A stretch of DNA of 64,000 nt from Paenibacillus pedocola (lineage in GTDB: Bacteria; Bacillota; Bacilli; Paenibacillales; Paenibacillaceae), in contig NZ_CP134223.1 in assembly GCF_031599675.1 (NCBI RefSeq), forward strand, positions 4,464,001 to 4,528,000, in the 5' to 3' direction. The notes below the pieces were generated by a model, which was not told where the DNA came from, did no database searches, and saw nothing but the letters and a program-made list of their open reading frames with translations. Every line of letters begins with the position of its first letter. Within the stretch, counting starts at the first letter, position 1. Below are positions 44,081 through 52,665 of this stretch, piece by piece. The position numbers and the translations under genes are program-made.

Positions 44081-46000
44081 TTAAATAGGTAGTGAATTCT
44101 CTTCTACTAATTCGACTAATTCCGCTCCAGCCTGAAGGAGGTTAGTATACAGTACTGAAATATTATTAGATGACTGAGGCCTATTAACAATTTTCTCATA
44201 GTGTTTGATTATTCTTTCATTGCTATAGGTGAATAATACCCTTTGTTTGGCTCGTGAAAAAGCTACGAAAAATGCTCTCTTATCTTCTTCAGAATTATTT
44301 ACAAAGTTCCAGAACGCCGCATCCTCTAGACCGACAAATATTACTGTATGATACTCAAGACCTTTACTTTTGTGGATTGTCATAATGGGTATGCTGTTGT
44401 ATCCAAGAACATCATTAAGTGCGAGTTCCCAGTTATTCAGGTTTCTATATGATTTGGCTAGTTTGTTTGAGAACTCTTTAACTTTTTTGTATAGATACTT
44501 GCCTCCTTTATACTTGGGAAACATCGCACAATATTTGTCTTCACCAATAAATTCAAAAATACTCTTTAGATAACCCCCCAATTCCCCTCCATTTTTCAAG
44601 TTAGGAAGATCCCTCTTCAGTTTAGAAATAAATTTAGTCAGTTCAAAATCATACTTGTAAAAAGCTTCCTGATTATCGGCTATATTAGAGTTCAAGAGTA
44701 TCAGGATATCAAAAACCACTTGCCACGAATCCGGGGCACGATTCTTTAAAACTAATCTTAGAACATGAATCAGTAATGTAATACATTCCTCTGCGAGCAA
44801 ATCTTGAAACTCTTTTTCTACTCGTGCAACTATACCTTGTGTTTTCAAAACTGCAATGATCTGCTCGGCATATATGTCCTCTTGTTGTTTTACAATTATG
44901 CAGATGTCTCTGGGGGTTAAATCCTTATCATCTAACCATTCTTTTATTTTTACTGATAGATAGTCTGCCTCTTGTAAATGAGTTTTGAATTTCCAGATTT
45001 GACATACTCCAAGAGGCTTTTCTTCATTTGTAATCTTACTAGGATATTCAACTATTGATGAAGAAGGATCCAAATCCCTTGCAAGGTAATTTTGAATATC
45101 TATCAGTAGTGGAACAGAGCGATGATTTTTTATTAAGTGCTCTTCTTTTGAAGAGAAGTCATTTTTAAAATCTTCAAACGCATTAGTCAAAGCACCAGCC
45201 CATCCCATTATTCTTTGCTTATCATCACCAACCGCCGTTATGATTGTCTTTGAATGTTGGAATATCTGTTTTAACATATCATATTGTACATTTGTCGTAT
45301 CCTGAAATTCATCTAAAAACAAGTGGCTATACGTAACTTTCAGGGCATTTTTAATCATTATATTAGTACGAATCAAATATTCTACTAATCTAGTAATCAT
45401 AGAAAATGTGAGAGTAGCGGGAAATGCTTCTGAACCTTTTGCCATCAGGCTCCACAAATCATGAGCTAACAAACTGTAGACATCATTCACTTTATAAGTA
45501 GACTGCATCGGTATTTGTTCTTTTCCTAGGTACTCCATCAGAGTATCATATTTTAACTTGTGAACTGGGTATTGATCATTATAATGAGACACTACTAACT
45601 TCTTTAATTCATTTTTCTCAGTAATAATTTCATAATCCTGAACTGGTCGATACACTTCTGCAATGCTATTTCTAAAGTGATCGAGTAAATGTTTCGCAAA
45701 AGAATCATATGTGCGCGATTCGAATCGCTGACATAGTTCATTGCCACATCTTTTTCTCACTCGCTCTGCTAGATTTGCAGCTGCATCAACTTTAAAGCTT
45801 ATTGCAAGTATTTTCTGTGGGGGCTTGCAAATTCCTGTTTGAAGTAAATAACTTGCACGTTGAGCAAGCAATTCTGTTTTTCCTGCACCCGGACCAGCTG
45901 CCACCATCATGTTTTCTATACTTTTTACAACTCTATCTGCGGCGTACTCTAAACAAATATCATCAGCTGGCACCCAATCTCTTGGATTAACAAATATCAT
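44081..46000 (-). CDS. UvrD/PcrA-like helicase, GajB-like partner
   Basis: 639 aa superfamily 1A helicase. Walker A is AGPGAGKT (35-42), motif II LDEFQDT (229-235), motif III GDDKQRI (258-264), and motifs V/VI MTIHKSKGLEYHTVIF and FVAFSRAKQRVLF. Its ATG overlaps the stop of the nuclease gene by 4 bp, so both are made together. In Gabija systems the helicase GajB joins the nuclease GajA and is linked to sensing DNA termini or nucleotide depletion during phage attack. At 639 aa it is longer than the original GajB (about 500). Confidence 0.88.
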   Translation of the reverse strand: MIFVNPRDWVPADDICLEYAADRVVKSIENMMVAAGPGAGKTELLAQRASYLLQTGICKPPQKILAISFKVDAAANLAERVRKRCGNELCQRFESRTYDSFAKHLLDHFRNSIAEVYRPVQDYEIITEKNELKKLVVSHYNDQYPVHKLKYDTLMEYLGKEQIPMQSTYKVNDVYSLLAHDLWSLMAKGSEAFPATLTFSMITRLVEYLIRTNIMIKNALKVTYSHLFLDEFQDTTNVQYDMLKQIFQHSKTIITAVGDDKQRIMGWAGALTNAFEDFKNDFSSKEEHLIKNHRSVPLLIDIQNYLARDLDPSSSIVEYPSKITNEEKPLGVCQIWKFKTHLQEADYLSVKIKEWLDDKDLTPRDICIIVKQQEDIYAEQIIAVLKTQGIVARVEKEFQDLLAEECITLLIHVLRLVLKNRAPDSWQVVFDILILLNSNIADNQEAFYKYDFELTKFISKLKRDLPNLKNGGELGGYLKSIFEFIGEDKYCAMFPKYKGGKYLYKKVKEFSNKLAKSYRNLNNWELALNDVLGYNSIPIMTIHKSKGLEYHTVIFVGLEDAAFWNFVNNSEEDKRAFFVAFSRAKQRVLFTYSNERIIKHYEKIVNRPQSSNNISVLYTNLLQAGAELVELVEENSLPI

Positions 46001-48066
46001 ATTAGCTCCTCGAGTTGAATCTGTTCCGCTGTACCTCTACCAAGGATATCTTTAGCCGCATTCAATGTGTTCAAAAGTGAAGTTGGACATCTATCTAAAA
46101 AATCCTTCGGTTCAATCATTGCTAAAGCCTCTATATGTGTACTAGGTTTACTTCTACCTAAGAATAAACTATTGTACCAAACCATTAATTCTTTCTGTTC
46201 AATAGTATAAGTACTCCCGAAACTAGGTTCATTCTTTTTTTTCTTCAATGTTGCTTTCACTCCATTAAATATTGCTGCATCATATCCGTTTGGATCTATA
46301 TCTTTATTGGGAATCTCCGGACCAGTTTCAGGGATAGATTTATACACATCAGTAAACGACTCCAACATGAGCAAATCAATATCTAATGGAGCTGAAAAGA
46401 AAAAATTATAAGATTCTAGCTTTTTTATCCACTTATTCATTTCTTCCACGGAGTTTGGTCCACTTGCATCATCTAGAGTACGTTTATGCATTTCATCTAA
46501 AATATTTTCTGGGTATGTCGTGCCGTCAATCGTTAATAATTTAGTTTTATCTACATTTATTTCTATTAATTGTTTAAACGCGTATTTAACTCTACTCCAT
46601 CCACCTGTACCACGTTCCGTATCAAGATCAAGTAAAGTGACAAAAGGGACATCTAATTGATTTAACAACCTCCAAAAGTGATTCACAAATCTCCCACCTA
46701 AAGGAACTATTGAGACTGTCTCATCATCAAGAGCTAAGTTACCGACCTCCATTAATTTGGATATTATCAACTCTTCGCTATCTCCTTCACCAAGTATGAC
46801 AAGTTGAGCAAAATAAAGTTCAGGATATGCTCTTACTGCTTCTTTCACATATTTAAGAGCTAAATCGCTATCAGTAGGCAAAGTGATTTCACTTACAGTA
46901 GTGCTTCCTTTGTATTCACCAGTAGTAGATATTTTTACATGACGAAGCTCTTCTGGATTAATTCTTTTTACAATTGATGGACTATGAGATGTTAGGAGAA
47001 CTTGGGCATTACTAATCTCTGAAATCTCTCTAAGGTTTTTAATCACTCTACCCAGGAGATGAGGTGAAATATGATTTTCCGGTTCTTCAACTGCTAAAAT
47101 AGTCAAAGCTGCGGGGATTTTTTTTTGAAGAAATCTGCCTTTATCATCTTCAATTATTTTTTGCTCAATTCCCAATAAAGTAGAAACCAAGGATAAGTAA
47201 AAGAGGGAACGAAGACCGTCACCTAGTTTATCAATTGAGTAATTCGTAATATCCTCTGTAGGGGAGAATTGTACATTTATATTTTTAAGCATAGATTCTA
47301 ATGACGTCTCATTAAATAGTATTTCTGCGTTAGTATATCGTGAATCGCGATGAAACTTACTCCAGGCAGACTTAACTTCATTCCTTATTTCTTGCAATCC
47401 ACCCACACTACCTAAATACTGCTCTAATGGTAAAAGAGTCTTTTGAATTTCCTTATTGGTGTCATCAGGCCAAGCTATACTTTTTAGCAACCTCCACAAG
47501 ATTGTTCCAGATGCTAATTTTAATTGATTAGCCGGTTCTCGTATAGCAGGGACATATATCATCTGAATTAATGCTCTCTCATTAGCTGGTAAGGGTTTAT
47601 AGGAATCATCTTTTTCCTGATCTCCATAAGGCACCACAATATAATAAAGCTTTGGGTCAATCTCTCCATCCGGTGTTACACTTTGGGTCCACTTAGCTTC
47701 CAGACGTATTCTTAAGTAGAGTACTTCCTGAGGATTCCCAGTCATCATTTGCTTAAAGAATGACGGTACAACATGTCCTCCTTCACCCTCTGTTTGCAGT
47801 TCAGGAAACTCTAATTTCGCTTCTATTCTAAGTAACCGATCTTCAGTGATTTCATCAGGTTTTATATTAGAAGGTACGTGAAAATCACTTTTATGTATTG
47901 TTCTTTCCTTAGAAGTTACTCCAAATAATTTTAGTAAAGCCTGAATTAATGCAGTTTTCCCACTACTATTCGAACCAATCATTGTTGTTAAACGATCAAA
48001 ATTCACAGTTGTTTCTTCAGGTCCAAAACATCTGAAATTTTTAATCCTCAATTCAGTTATATTCAT
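45997..48066 (-). CDS. OLD-family ATP-dependent nuclease, GajA-like
   Basis: 689 aa from the ATG at 48066 after GGAGGG; a TTG five codons earlier is less likely. Residues 1-375 are an ABC-type ATPase: Walker A GSNSSGKT (31-38), LGDGLRS signature region, Walker B AVEEPE (325-330) and H-loop TSHSPS (359-364). Residues about 418-600 are a TOPRIM nuclease with LGEGDSEE (Glu427) and LLDLDTERG (Asp480, Asp482). Class 2 OLD enzymes sit next to UvrD helicases, as here. It is predicted to cut DNA when ATP falls in phage infection. It is longer than the original GajA (about 580). Confidence 0.9.
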   Translation of the reverse strand: MNITELRIKNFRCFGPEETTVNFDRLTTMIGSNSSGKTALIQALLKLFGVTSKERTIHKSDFHVPSNIKPDEITEDRLLRIEAKLEFPELQTEGEGGHVVPSFFKQMMTGNPQEVLYLRIRLEAKWTQSVTPDGEIDPKLYYIVVPYGDQEKDDSYKPLPANERALIQMIYVPAIREPANQLKLASGTILWRLLKSIAWPDDTNKEIQKTLLPLEQYLGSVGGLQEIRNEVKSAWSKFHRDSRYTNAEILFNETSLESMLKNINVQFSPTEDITNYSIDKLGDGLRSLFYLSLVSTLLGIEQKIIEDDKGRFLQKKIPAALTILAVEEPENHISPHLLGRVIKNLREISEISNAQVLLTSHSPSIVKRINPEELRHVKISTTGEYKGSTTVSEITLPTDSDLALKYVKEAVRAYPELYFAQLVILGEGDSEELIISKLMEVGNLALDDETVSIVPLGGRFVNHFWRLLNQLDVPFVTLLDLDTERGTGGWSRVKYAFKQLIEINVDKTKLLTIDGTTYPENILDEMHKRTLDDASGPNSVEEMNKWIKKLESYNFFFSAPLDIDLLMLESFTDVYKSIPETGPEIPNKDIDPNGYDAAIFNGVKATLKKKKNEPSFGSTYTIEQKELMVWYNSLFLGRSKPSTHIEALAMIEPKDFLDRCPTSLLNTLNAAKDILGRGTAEQIQLEELI

Positions 48067-48382
48067 GAGAATTCCCTCCAATTATTGGGATTATTACCTG
48101 AGGTTACTTTAATTTATTACATTAAGCAACAAGTTCTATCACATAAAATTAATAAATAGCAAATATTTTGTAGATTCTCATCGAAATAATCATCATCTAA
48201 TACCAAAACTTTTCGACCTACAAAATCAACAATAACTAGCCAACAGCACGGCAAAGATTTAGGTAAGATCCACGCAATTCCACTGAGCTAGATGGATAAT
48301 TCCGGTATGTTATACATTAATCATTGTCGATCAGCTTATGAAAACACTCTCAAGATTTATCCATTGTTCGCTTCTGACAAGG
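48067..48382. other. AT-rich region upstream of the nuclease gene, no gene seen
   Basis: 316 bp between the defence gene start and the right repeat. No coding frame or known RNA is convincing. It should hold the promoter of the two-gene module. Confidence 0.5.
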
Positions 48383-48481
48383 TATACGAACTATTCCTAT
48401 TTCTCGAAGCTGTTCAAGCAGGAGGTCGGCCTGTCACCGAATGAGTATAAGAAGGAGCAGCATTCGCATGGGGTCGGGTAG
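48383..48481 (+). pseudogene. Remnant of the YesN-type C-terminus
   Basis: It encodes the last 32 residues of the 42243-43856 protein (YTNYSYFSKLFKQEVGLS onward to QHSHGVG and a stop) with no start or upstream domain. It is the coding part of the right direct repeat. Confidence 0.9.
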
Positions 48482-48533
48482 TTAGAGGGGCATAAAAAGA
48501 GCGGCAGTCAGGGATATGGGTCCTGGGCTGCCG
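48383..48533 (+). repeat. Right 151-bp direct repeat
   Basis: Copy of 43758-43908. Its terminator stem (AAGAGCGGCAG / CTGCCGCTCTT) is more complete than that in the left copy, hinting that this may be the original gene end. Confidence 0.9.
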
Positions 48534-48540
48534 CTCTTGT
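48497..48540. terminator. Terminator hairpin in the right repeat
   Basis: A perfect 11-bp stem AAGAGCGGCAG / CTGCCGCTCTT; with AAAA on the left it can also end the minus-strand gene at 48569. Confidence 0.75.
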
Positions 48541-48568
48541 ATTGCTGTTATTTATGTTGCAGTATTTT

Positions 48569-48952
48569 CTAAGGCTTAATGCTTGCTTTAACCGCATACC
48601 ACTTCCCGGATTTTAAATGTAGCGTTAAATTGACGGGTTCTCTAAATGCCAGATTATCCGTCACATATTCTTGAGTTACATACACTTTTGACACGAAGAA
48701 GAAATGCAAAGGAACTACAAACCCGATATCATGCGAGCTTCTTTCATATTTAAAATCATCTACGGTCATGCCGCGTTCGTCCGGATTAATACATTTATAA
48801 GCGGAGCTATTCATATATTCAGTATCTGCATTTCCCTGCATTGCTTCTTCCAGAATAATCTTAGTATCATGTGCGATCCATACACCAAACGAGACATAGG
48901 CGATGACAAATACAAGAACAAATGAAAGGACTAACTTTCCGGAGATTTTCAT
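48569..48952 (-). CDS. Single-pass membrane or secreted hypothetical protein, 127 aa
   Basis: The ATG at 48952 has GAGGTG 9 nt upstream. Residues 4-25 form one membrane segment or uncleaved signal (GKLVLSFVLVFVIAYVSFGVW). The outside part ends in beta strands (PVNLTLHLKSGKWYAVKASIKP). No family is recognised. It may be a small extracytoplasmic protein with a Cys (KCINPDE). Confidence 0.6.
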   Translation of the reverse strand: MKISGKLVLSFVLVFVIAYVSFGVWIAHDTKIILEEAMQGNADTEYMNSSAYKCINPDERGMTVDDFKYERSSHDIGFVVPLHFFFVSKVYVTQEYVTDNLAFREPVNLTLHLKSGKWYAVKASIKP

Positions 48953-48982
48953 TCGTGATATCACCTCATGCTAGCTTCATGC

Positions 48983-49197
48983 TATATAGATTGAACTTAT
49001 GATTATTTTATTTAGGGATGATCCGTGACTCCAGAGAATGTTTGGACTTCCAGCCGCTGTTGTCTGCAGATTTCTTGATTTGTAGCGCTATTAGCGGTTG
49101 AAATCCGCAGACAAAGGCGGACGCTACCGCTCCTCCAGTTCCAAAATCCCTTCCGCCACTTTTCCCTTAATGTATATTTTCAAGTTCAATCTATATA
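48983..49197. mobile_element. MITE-like element with 16-bp terminal inverted repeats
   Basis: TATATAGATTGAACTT (48983-48998) is repeated inverted and without mismatch at 49182-49197. Inside lies a second inverted repeat (TCTGCAGATTTC at 49063, GAAATCCGCAGA at 49100) and a GC-rich stretch unlike its surroundings. About 215 bp, non-coding. No target-site duplication is proven. Confidence 0.55.
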
Positions 49198-49202
49198 TTT
49201 GT

Positions 49203-50266
49203 CTAAATATTCCGTTCCTTGGCCTCAAAGGGTTCTTCACACGAATAAATCTCATGGAAAAATCCGAAATACAGGATATCATCTTCCATGCATTTTATAC
49301 GATACGACAGCTCCTCATCACACCTCGGCTCTTCACCGTTGTTTCGCATTACCTCGAACGCATCTATAATATTCTCCAAAAAGTTTGCTTGAATAAACAA
49401 GGGCAATGTATTCAACATTGAATGATCTATTCTGGTTTCAGATCTGTATCCCGCGAGGACGGTTTCAAAATAATCCTCCATAAACTTTTTACGTTTACCG
49501 GCGTCGGGTTCAAATTGTATCCAGCCCATTCCGTTTCCCCAGAGACTGGCCAAGTCAAACATATACCAGCAGTAACAAGAATTATCGAAATCATAAACGG
49601 TTATTTGCCCGTTATCAAAATCTATCGAAAAATTCCCATCGTTGTAATCAAAATGGTTCATGCCAAAAGTCTCCTGATCCCTATCCAACCCTTGTAAGGT
49701 GTCAAGGAGCCCTACCATCTTCTCCTTAAGCAGAGATAAGGAATCCGGTATCAGTTGATCGATATATTCAGCTTTGTATTTGTCAAAAAAACTATGCCGG
49801 GGATGAACAGGCACATACCCTTTTGCGATTTGATGCATTTTTCCCAGGACTTTACCGCAATTATAATAATATTCGGTAATTGGAGCTCCTTCACGGTACC
49901 GGTAATGATTCTCCACAAGCATTTTCCCCTTAGCCTTTTCAAACAGGCAGACCCTAAAGGTGTGATTGTTGTGAGTGATCTCCTCCAGTAGATTCCCCTT
50001 CAGCGAGCAGATCACATTGGCGACATTGCCCCCGTGCTCATATAGATACCGGATATATTCCACCTCGCCCAGGATATCTTCCCGGCTCCTGTCAGGTAAG
50101 AAGGCAATTCTAAGTATTTTGGAAGGACTCCCCTCTTTCTCACAGGTATATACGACATTCCGCCCTCCGTCATGTGCCGGAATCAGCTGGATAGCATAAC
50201 CTTCTAATCCGAATAACTCCGATACTACTGTAAGTAAACAAGTATCTCCAATTGAAACAACCTCAT
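49203..50266 (-). CDS. Phosphotransferase, APH/choline kinase fold, with damaged start
   Basis: The clean open frame with a usable GTG is 49203-50063 (286 aa). However, the same frame continues upstream to 50297 and encodes a normal N-lobe (TVVSELFGLEGYAIQLIPAH, NVVYTCEKEG, ILRIAFLPDRSREDIL). No ATG, GTG or TTG starts that part in frame; an ATG at 50266 is out of frame by one base, so a single-base loss near the start is likely. The core has GMNHFDYNDGNFSID (catalytic HxDxxxxN) and VYDFDNSCYCWYMFDLA (DFD). It may phosphorylate a small molecule or antibiotic. It could be inactive. Confidence 0.75.
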
Positions 50267-50286
50267 TATAATTTATACCTTTCCCC

Positions 50287-51105
50287 TCACTCTCGGTTTA
50301 CTGAAATGTTTAACAGCCGGGTTTTTGTAATCATACCTGCACTTTCCAGCGTTGATTTTGACGCCCCGTTATAATACCAGCATCCGCAAACCGGCTTTAA
50401 TTCGTGATCATAGCACCATTGTTTTAATTTTAGAATAATGTTTCTCCCAATCCCTTGCTTGCGGTAGGCCTCATTCGTAAACATGCCTATACTTGCCAGT
50501 CCATTAAGCATTTTACTCTTTTCAAGAACTCCAATTCCAAGCAGGACAGAGCCCCGGTAGTATGAGAACAGCTCTCCGTTCGCAATCCTTCTCTCATAAT
50601 GATCAACAAAATCCCCGCACATCTGTCGCATAGGTTCAAGATCATCTAATGTTGCTGGAACGAAACAATCGTCTTGTAGTGAAGCATTCTCCGAACTGTT
50701 GAAATGACTGTCTTGAAAGAAATAGGCTTGCTTGGTGATTGGATAGTCTTTATCTATGGCTAAGCTTACAAACAGCTCATCACAGGTCGGTACGAATAGA
50801 GACTCCACGGCATGATTCTCTATCACTTGACTAAAAAGCTCTTGAGCATGCTTGAGATACAAGGGCTGGATGTAAAATTGAGTTAGCAGCTGATCCTGAT
50901 GAATCGCATAATAGCCCGCTTCAGTTAATTCGTCGAGGATTACATAGAACGTTGAGTTTAGAATATGTTCCTCCAGGAAGGAATCAAATGGTGAAGACAA
51001 GGTATGGATATAATCCTGAATGAGATGCTGCACCTCGTTAATTAGGCATTGTTTAAAAAGCAATCGTATCATCCTTCCGTAATAAGATGAACATTCATTA
51101 ATCAT
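50287..51105 (-). CDS. GNAT-family acetyltransferase, two-domain
   Basis: 272 aa. The C-terminal part has GMFTNEAYRKQGIGRNIILKLK (acetyl-CoA loop) and CGCWYYNGASKSTLESAG, a typical strand-helix end of GNAT. The N-terminal 130 residues are a less conserved helical domain. The start is uncertain: ATG at 51105 lacks a clear ribosome site, and GGAAGG directly precedes another ATG at 51072. The substrate is unknown. Confidence 0.82.
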   Translation of the reverse strand: MINECSSYYGRMIRLLFKQCLINEVQHLIQDYIHTLSSPFDSFLEEHILNSTFYVILDELTEAGYYAIHQDQLLTQFYIQPLYLKHAQELFSQVIENHAVESLFVPTCDELFVSLAIDKDYPITKQAYFFQDSHFNSSENASLQDDCFVPATLDDLEPMRQMCGDFVDHYERRIANGELFSYYRGSVLLGIGVLEKSKMLNGLASIGMFTNEAYRKQGIGRNIILKLKQWCYDHELKPVCGCWYYNGASKSTLESAGMITKTRLLNISVNRE

Positions 51106-51165
51106 AGCATCAAAATGGAAGCCTATCCCAGTAGAGTATTATTAAAATTATTCTTTGCTTCCGTT

Positions 51166-51184
51166 AATCCTTACAGAATCCTTA
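51166..51184 (+). promoter_or_regulatory. Direct repeats before the lantibiotic-protection operon
   Basis: AATCCTTA occurs at 51166-51173 and 51177-51184, 11 bp apart, upstream of a TACACT -10-like box. OmpR-type regulators such as the one encoded downstream bind such repeats, so it may be the activation site. Confidence 0.5.
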
Positions 51185-51226
51185 GAATCTCCCCTTACAC
51201 TGTGGGGGTAGAAAGGATGATATAAT

Positions 51227-51943
51227 ATGCAGGACATTATTTTAGAAACGAAGGATTTATGCAAAAGCTTCAAACATCAGCCAGCTGTCAACAAAGTATC
51301 GTTAGCCATACCCCATAATTCGATTTACGGGCTGCTGGGTCCGAACGGCGCAGGCAAATCCACAACACTCAAAATGATCGCCGGCATGCTGCGCCCCGAT
51401 TCCGGGAGTATCCGCATTCATGGACATGAATGGACCCGTAAGGCTCTAAGCGGGATTGGCGTACTGATTGAATCACCTCCGCTGTATGAGAATCTGACGG
51501 CCAGAGAGAATCTCAAGGTGCGTACGCTTTCCCTCGGACTGCCGCACTCCCGGATTGAGGAGGTACTCGCCGTTGTGGATTTGACGCATACCGGCAAGAA
51601 ACGTGCCGGGCAATTCTCTATGGGCATGAAGCAGCGGCTGGGCATCGCGATTGCGCTGTTAAATCAGCCGGAGCTGCTGATTCTGGACGAACCGATGAAC
51701 GGGCTGGACCCTATCGGGATTCAGGAGCTGCGCGAGCTGATCCGTTCATTTCCACAGCAAGGGATTACGGTTATTTTGTCGAGTCATATTCTCTCCGAAG
51801 TCGAGCAGGTTGCCGATCAGATCGGAATTATCGCCGGCGGAGTTCTCGGGTATCAGGGAGCCGTTCCTCACGGGCAAGAGCTGGAAGCCTTGTTCATGCA
51901 GGTGGCAGCAGCAGGCCGGAGAGAAGGTGCGGTACATGCTTAG
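51227..51943 (+). CDS. Lantibiotic-protection ABC transporter ATPase (LanF type)
   Basis: 238 aa. Walker A GPNGAGKST (38-46), signature FSMGMKQRLGIA, Walker B LLILDEPMNGLD and H-loop LSSHILSEV. The Q-loop Gln is replaced by Glu82 (VLIESPPLYENLTA), the E-loop that marks lantibiotic immunity ATPases. With the two permeases it should expel lantibiotics such as nisin-like peptides from the membrane. AAAGGAT precedes the ATG. Confidence 0.92.
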   Translation: MQDIILETKDLCKSFKHQPAVNKVSLAIPHNSIYGLLGPNGAGKSTTLKMIAGMLRPDSGSIRIHGHEWTRKALSGIGVLIESPPLYENLTARENLKVRTLSLGLPHSRIEEVLAVVDLTHTGKKRAGQFSMGMKQRLGIAIALLNQPELLILDEPMNGLDPIGIQELRELIRSFPQQGITVILSSHILSEVEQVADQIGIIAGGVLGYQGAVPHGQELEALFMQVAAAGRREGAVHA

Positions 51944-52664
51944 TCATCTTCGGGCTGAACGCTTAAAATGGCGGGGTACCTTCATTCCCAAGCTTGCCTG
52001 GATCGCCCCTGTGTTCACGATTCTCCTCTGCGCTATTTTAATGGGCGGACGTTATTTTCAGAGCGGGGCTTACAACTGGTGGTATACCATACTCTTACCG
52101 GGAACGCTGACCCTTGCCTGTTCACTTGCTCTGCAGAAAGATGCGAAGATGAAATACCGCGGCCTGCTGGCTCTGCCCGTTGACCTGAGGACCCTTTGGG
52201 CCGGGAAAATAATCGCCTGTGCAGGATGGCTTCTGGCCGCTCTCCTCCTATTCCTGATTGGCATTAAGTCAGGGGGATTGCTGCTTGGCCAAACCATTCC
52301 GCTCCTGAACAGCATGGCCGGCAGCTTCCTGATCTTCGTCACATTTTTGTGGCAGATTCCACTGTGTCTGTTCCTGGCTGCACGGTTCGGATTATTCGCC
52401 GCTGTACTGCTTAATATGTTCGGTAATGTCATTGGTGTTGTTGCCTTCGATTCCGGAGGTCTGTGGCATTTCCTCCCTTATACGATTACTTTCAGACTCA
52501 TGTGCCCGGTATTATCTATCCTGCCGAACGGTCTTCCCGTACCGGCGGACAGCCCGCTGAGCAGCACGGACATGATCCTTCCGGATGCCCTGATCTCCCT
52601 GGCCTGGTTCGGAGTGCTCTCCCTCCTTACGGCGCTATGGTTCCGTAAACAGGAGGCGAAGTAG
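51936..52664 (+). CDS. Lantibiotic-protection ABC permease, MutE/EpiE family
   Basis: 242 aa, about six membrane helices. The true start is the ATG at 51936, overlapping the LanF-type gene by 8 bp; the open frame farther up is a shadow. LRAERLKWRGTFIPKLAWIAP, then polar loop DAKMKYRGLLALPVDLRTLWAGK and the C-terminal LISLAWFGVLSLLTALWF are typical. It forms the channel with the MutG-like protein. Confidence 0.88.
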   Translation: MLSHLRAERLKWRGTFIPKLAWIAPVFTILLCAILMGGRYFQSGAYNWWYTILLPGTLTLACSLALQKDAKMKYRGLLALPVDLRTLWAGKIIACAGWLLAALLLFLIGIKSGGLLLGQTIPLLNSMAGSFLIFVTFLWQIPLCLFLAARFGLFAAVLLNMFGNVIGVVAFDSGGLWHFLPYTITFRLMCPVLSILPNGLPVPADSPLSSTDMILPDALISLAWFGVLSLLTALWFRKQEAK

Positions 52665-52665
52665 C

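Larger units (their letters stand above)
43909..48533. mobile_element. Gabija-like defence island between direct repeats
   Basis: The 4.6-kb unit (one repeat plus its insert) is much richer in A+T than both flanks and holds just the helicase and nuclease genes on the minus strand. No transposase, integrase or inverted terminal repeats are visible. The 151-bp repeats at both ends suggest insertion by recombination at the end of the yesN-like gene. Confidence 0.65.

Noticed and set aside
43909..48382. Conjugative or prophage origin of the defence island
   Set aside because: No integrase, transposase, relaxase or phage structural gene is present.
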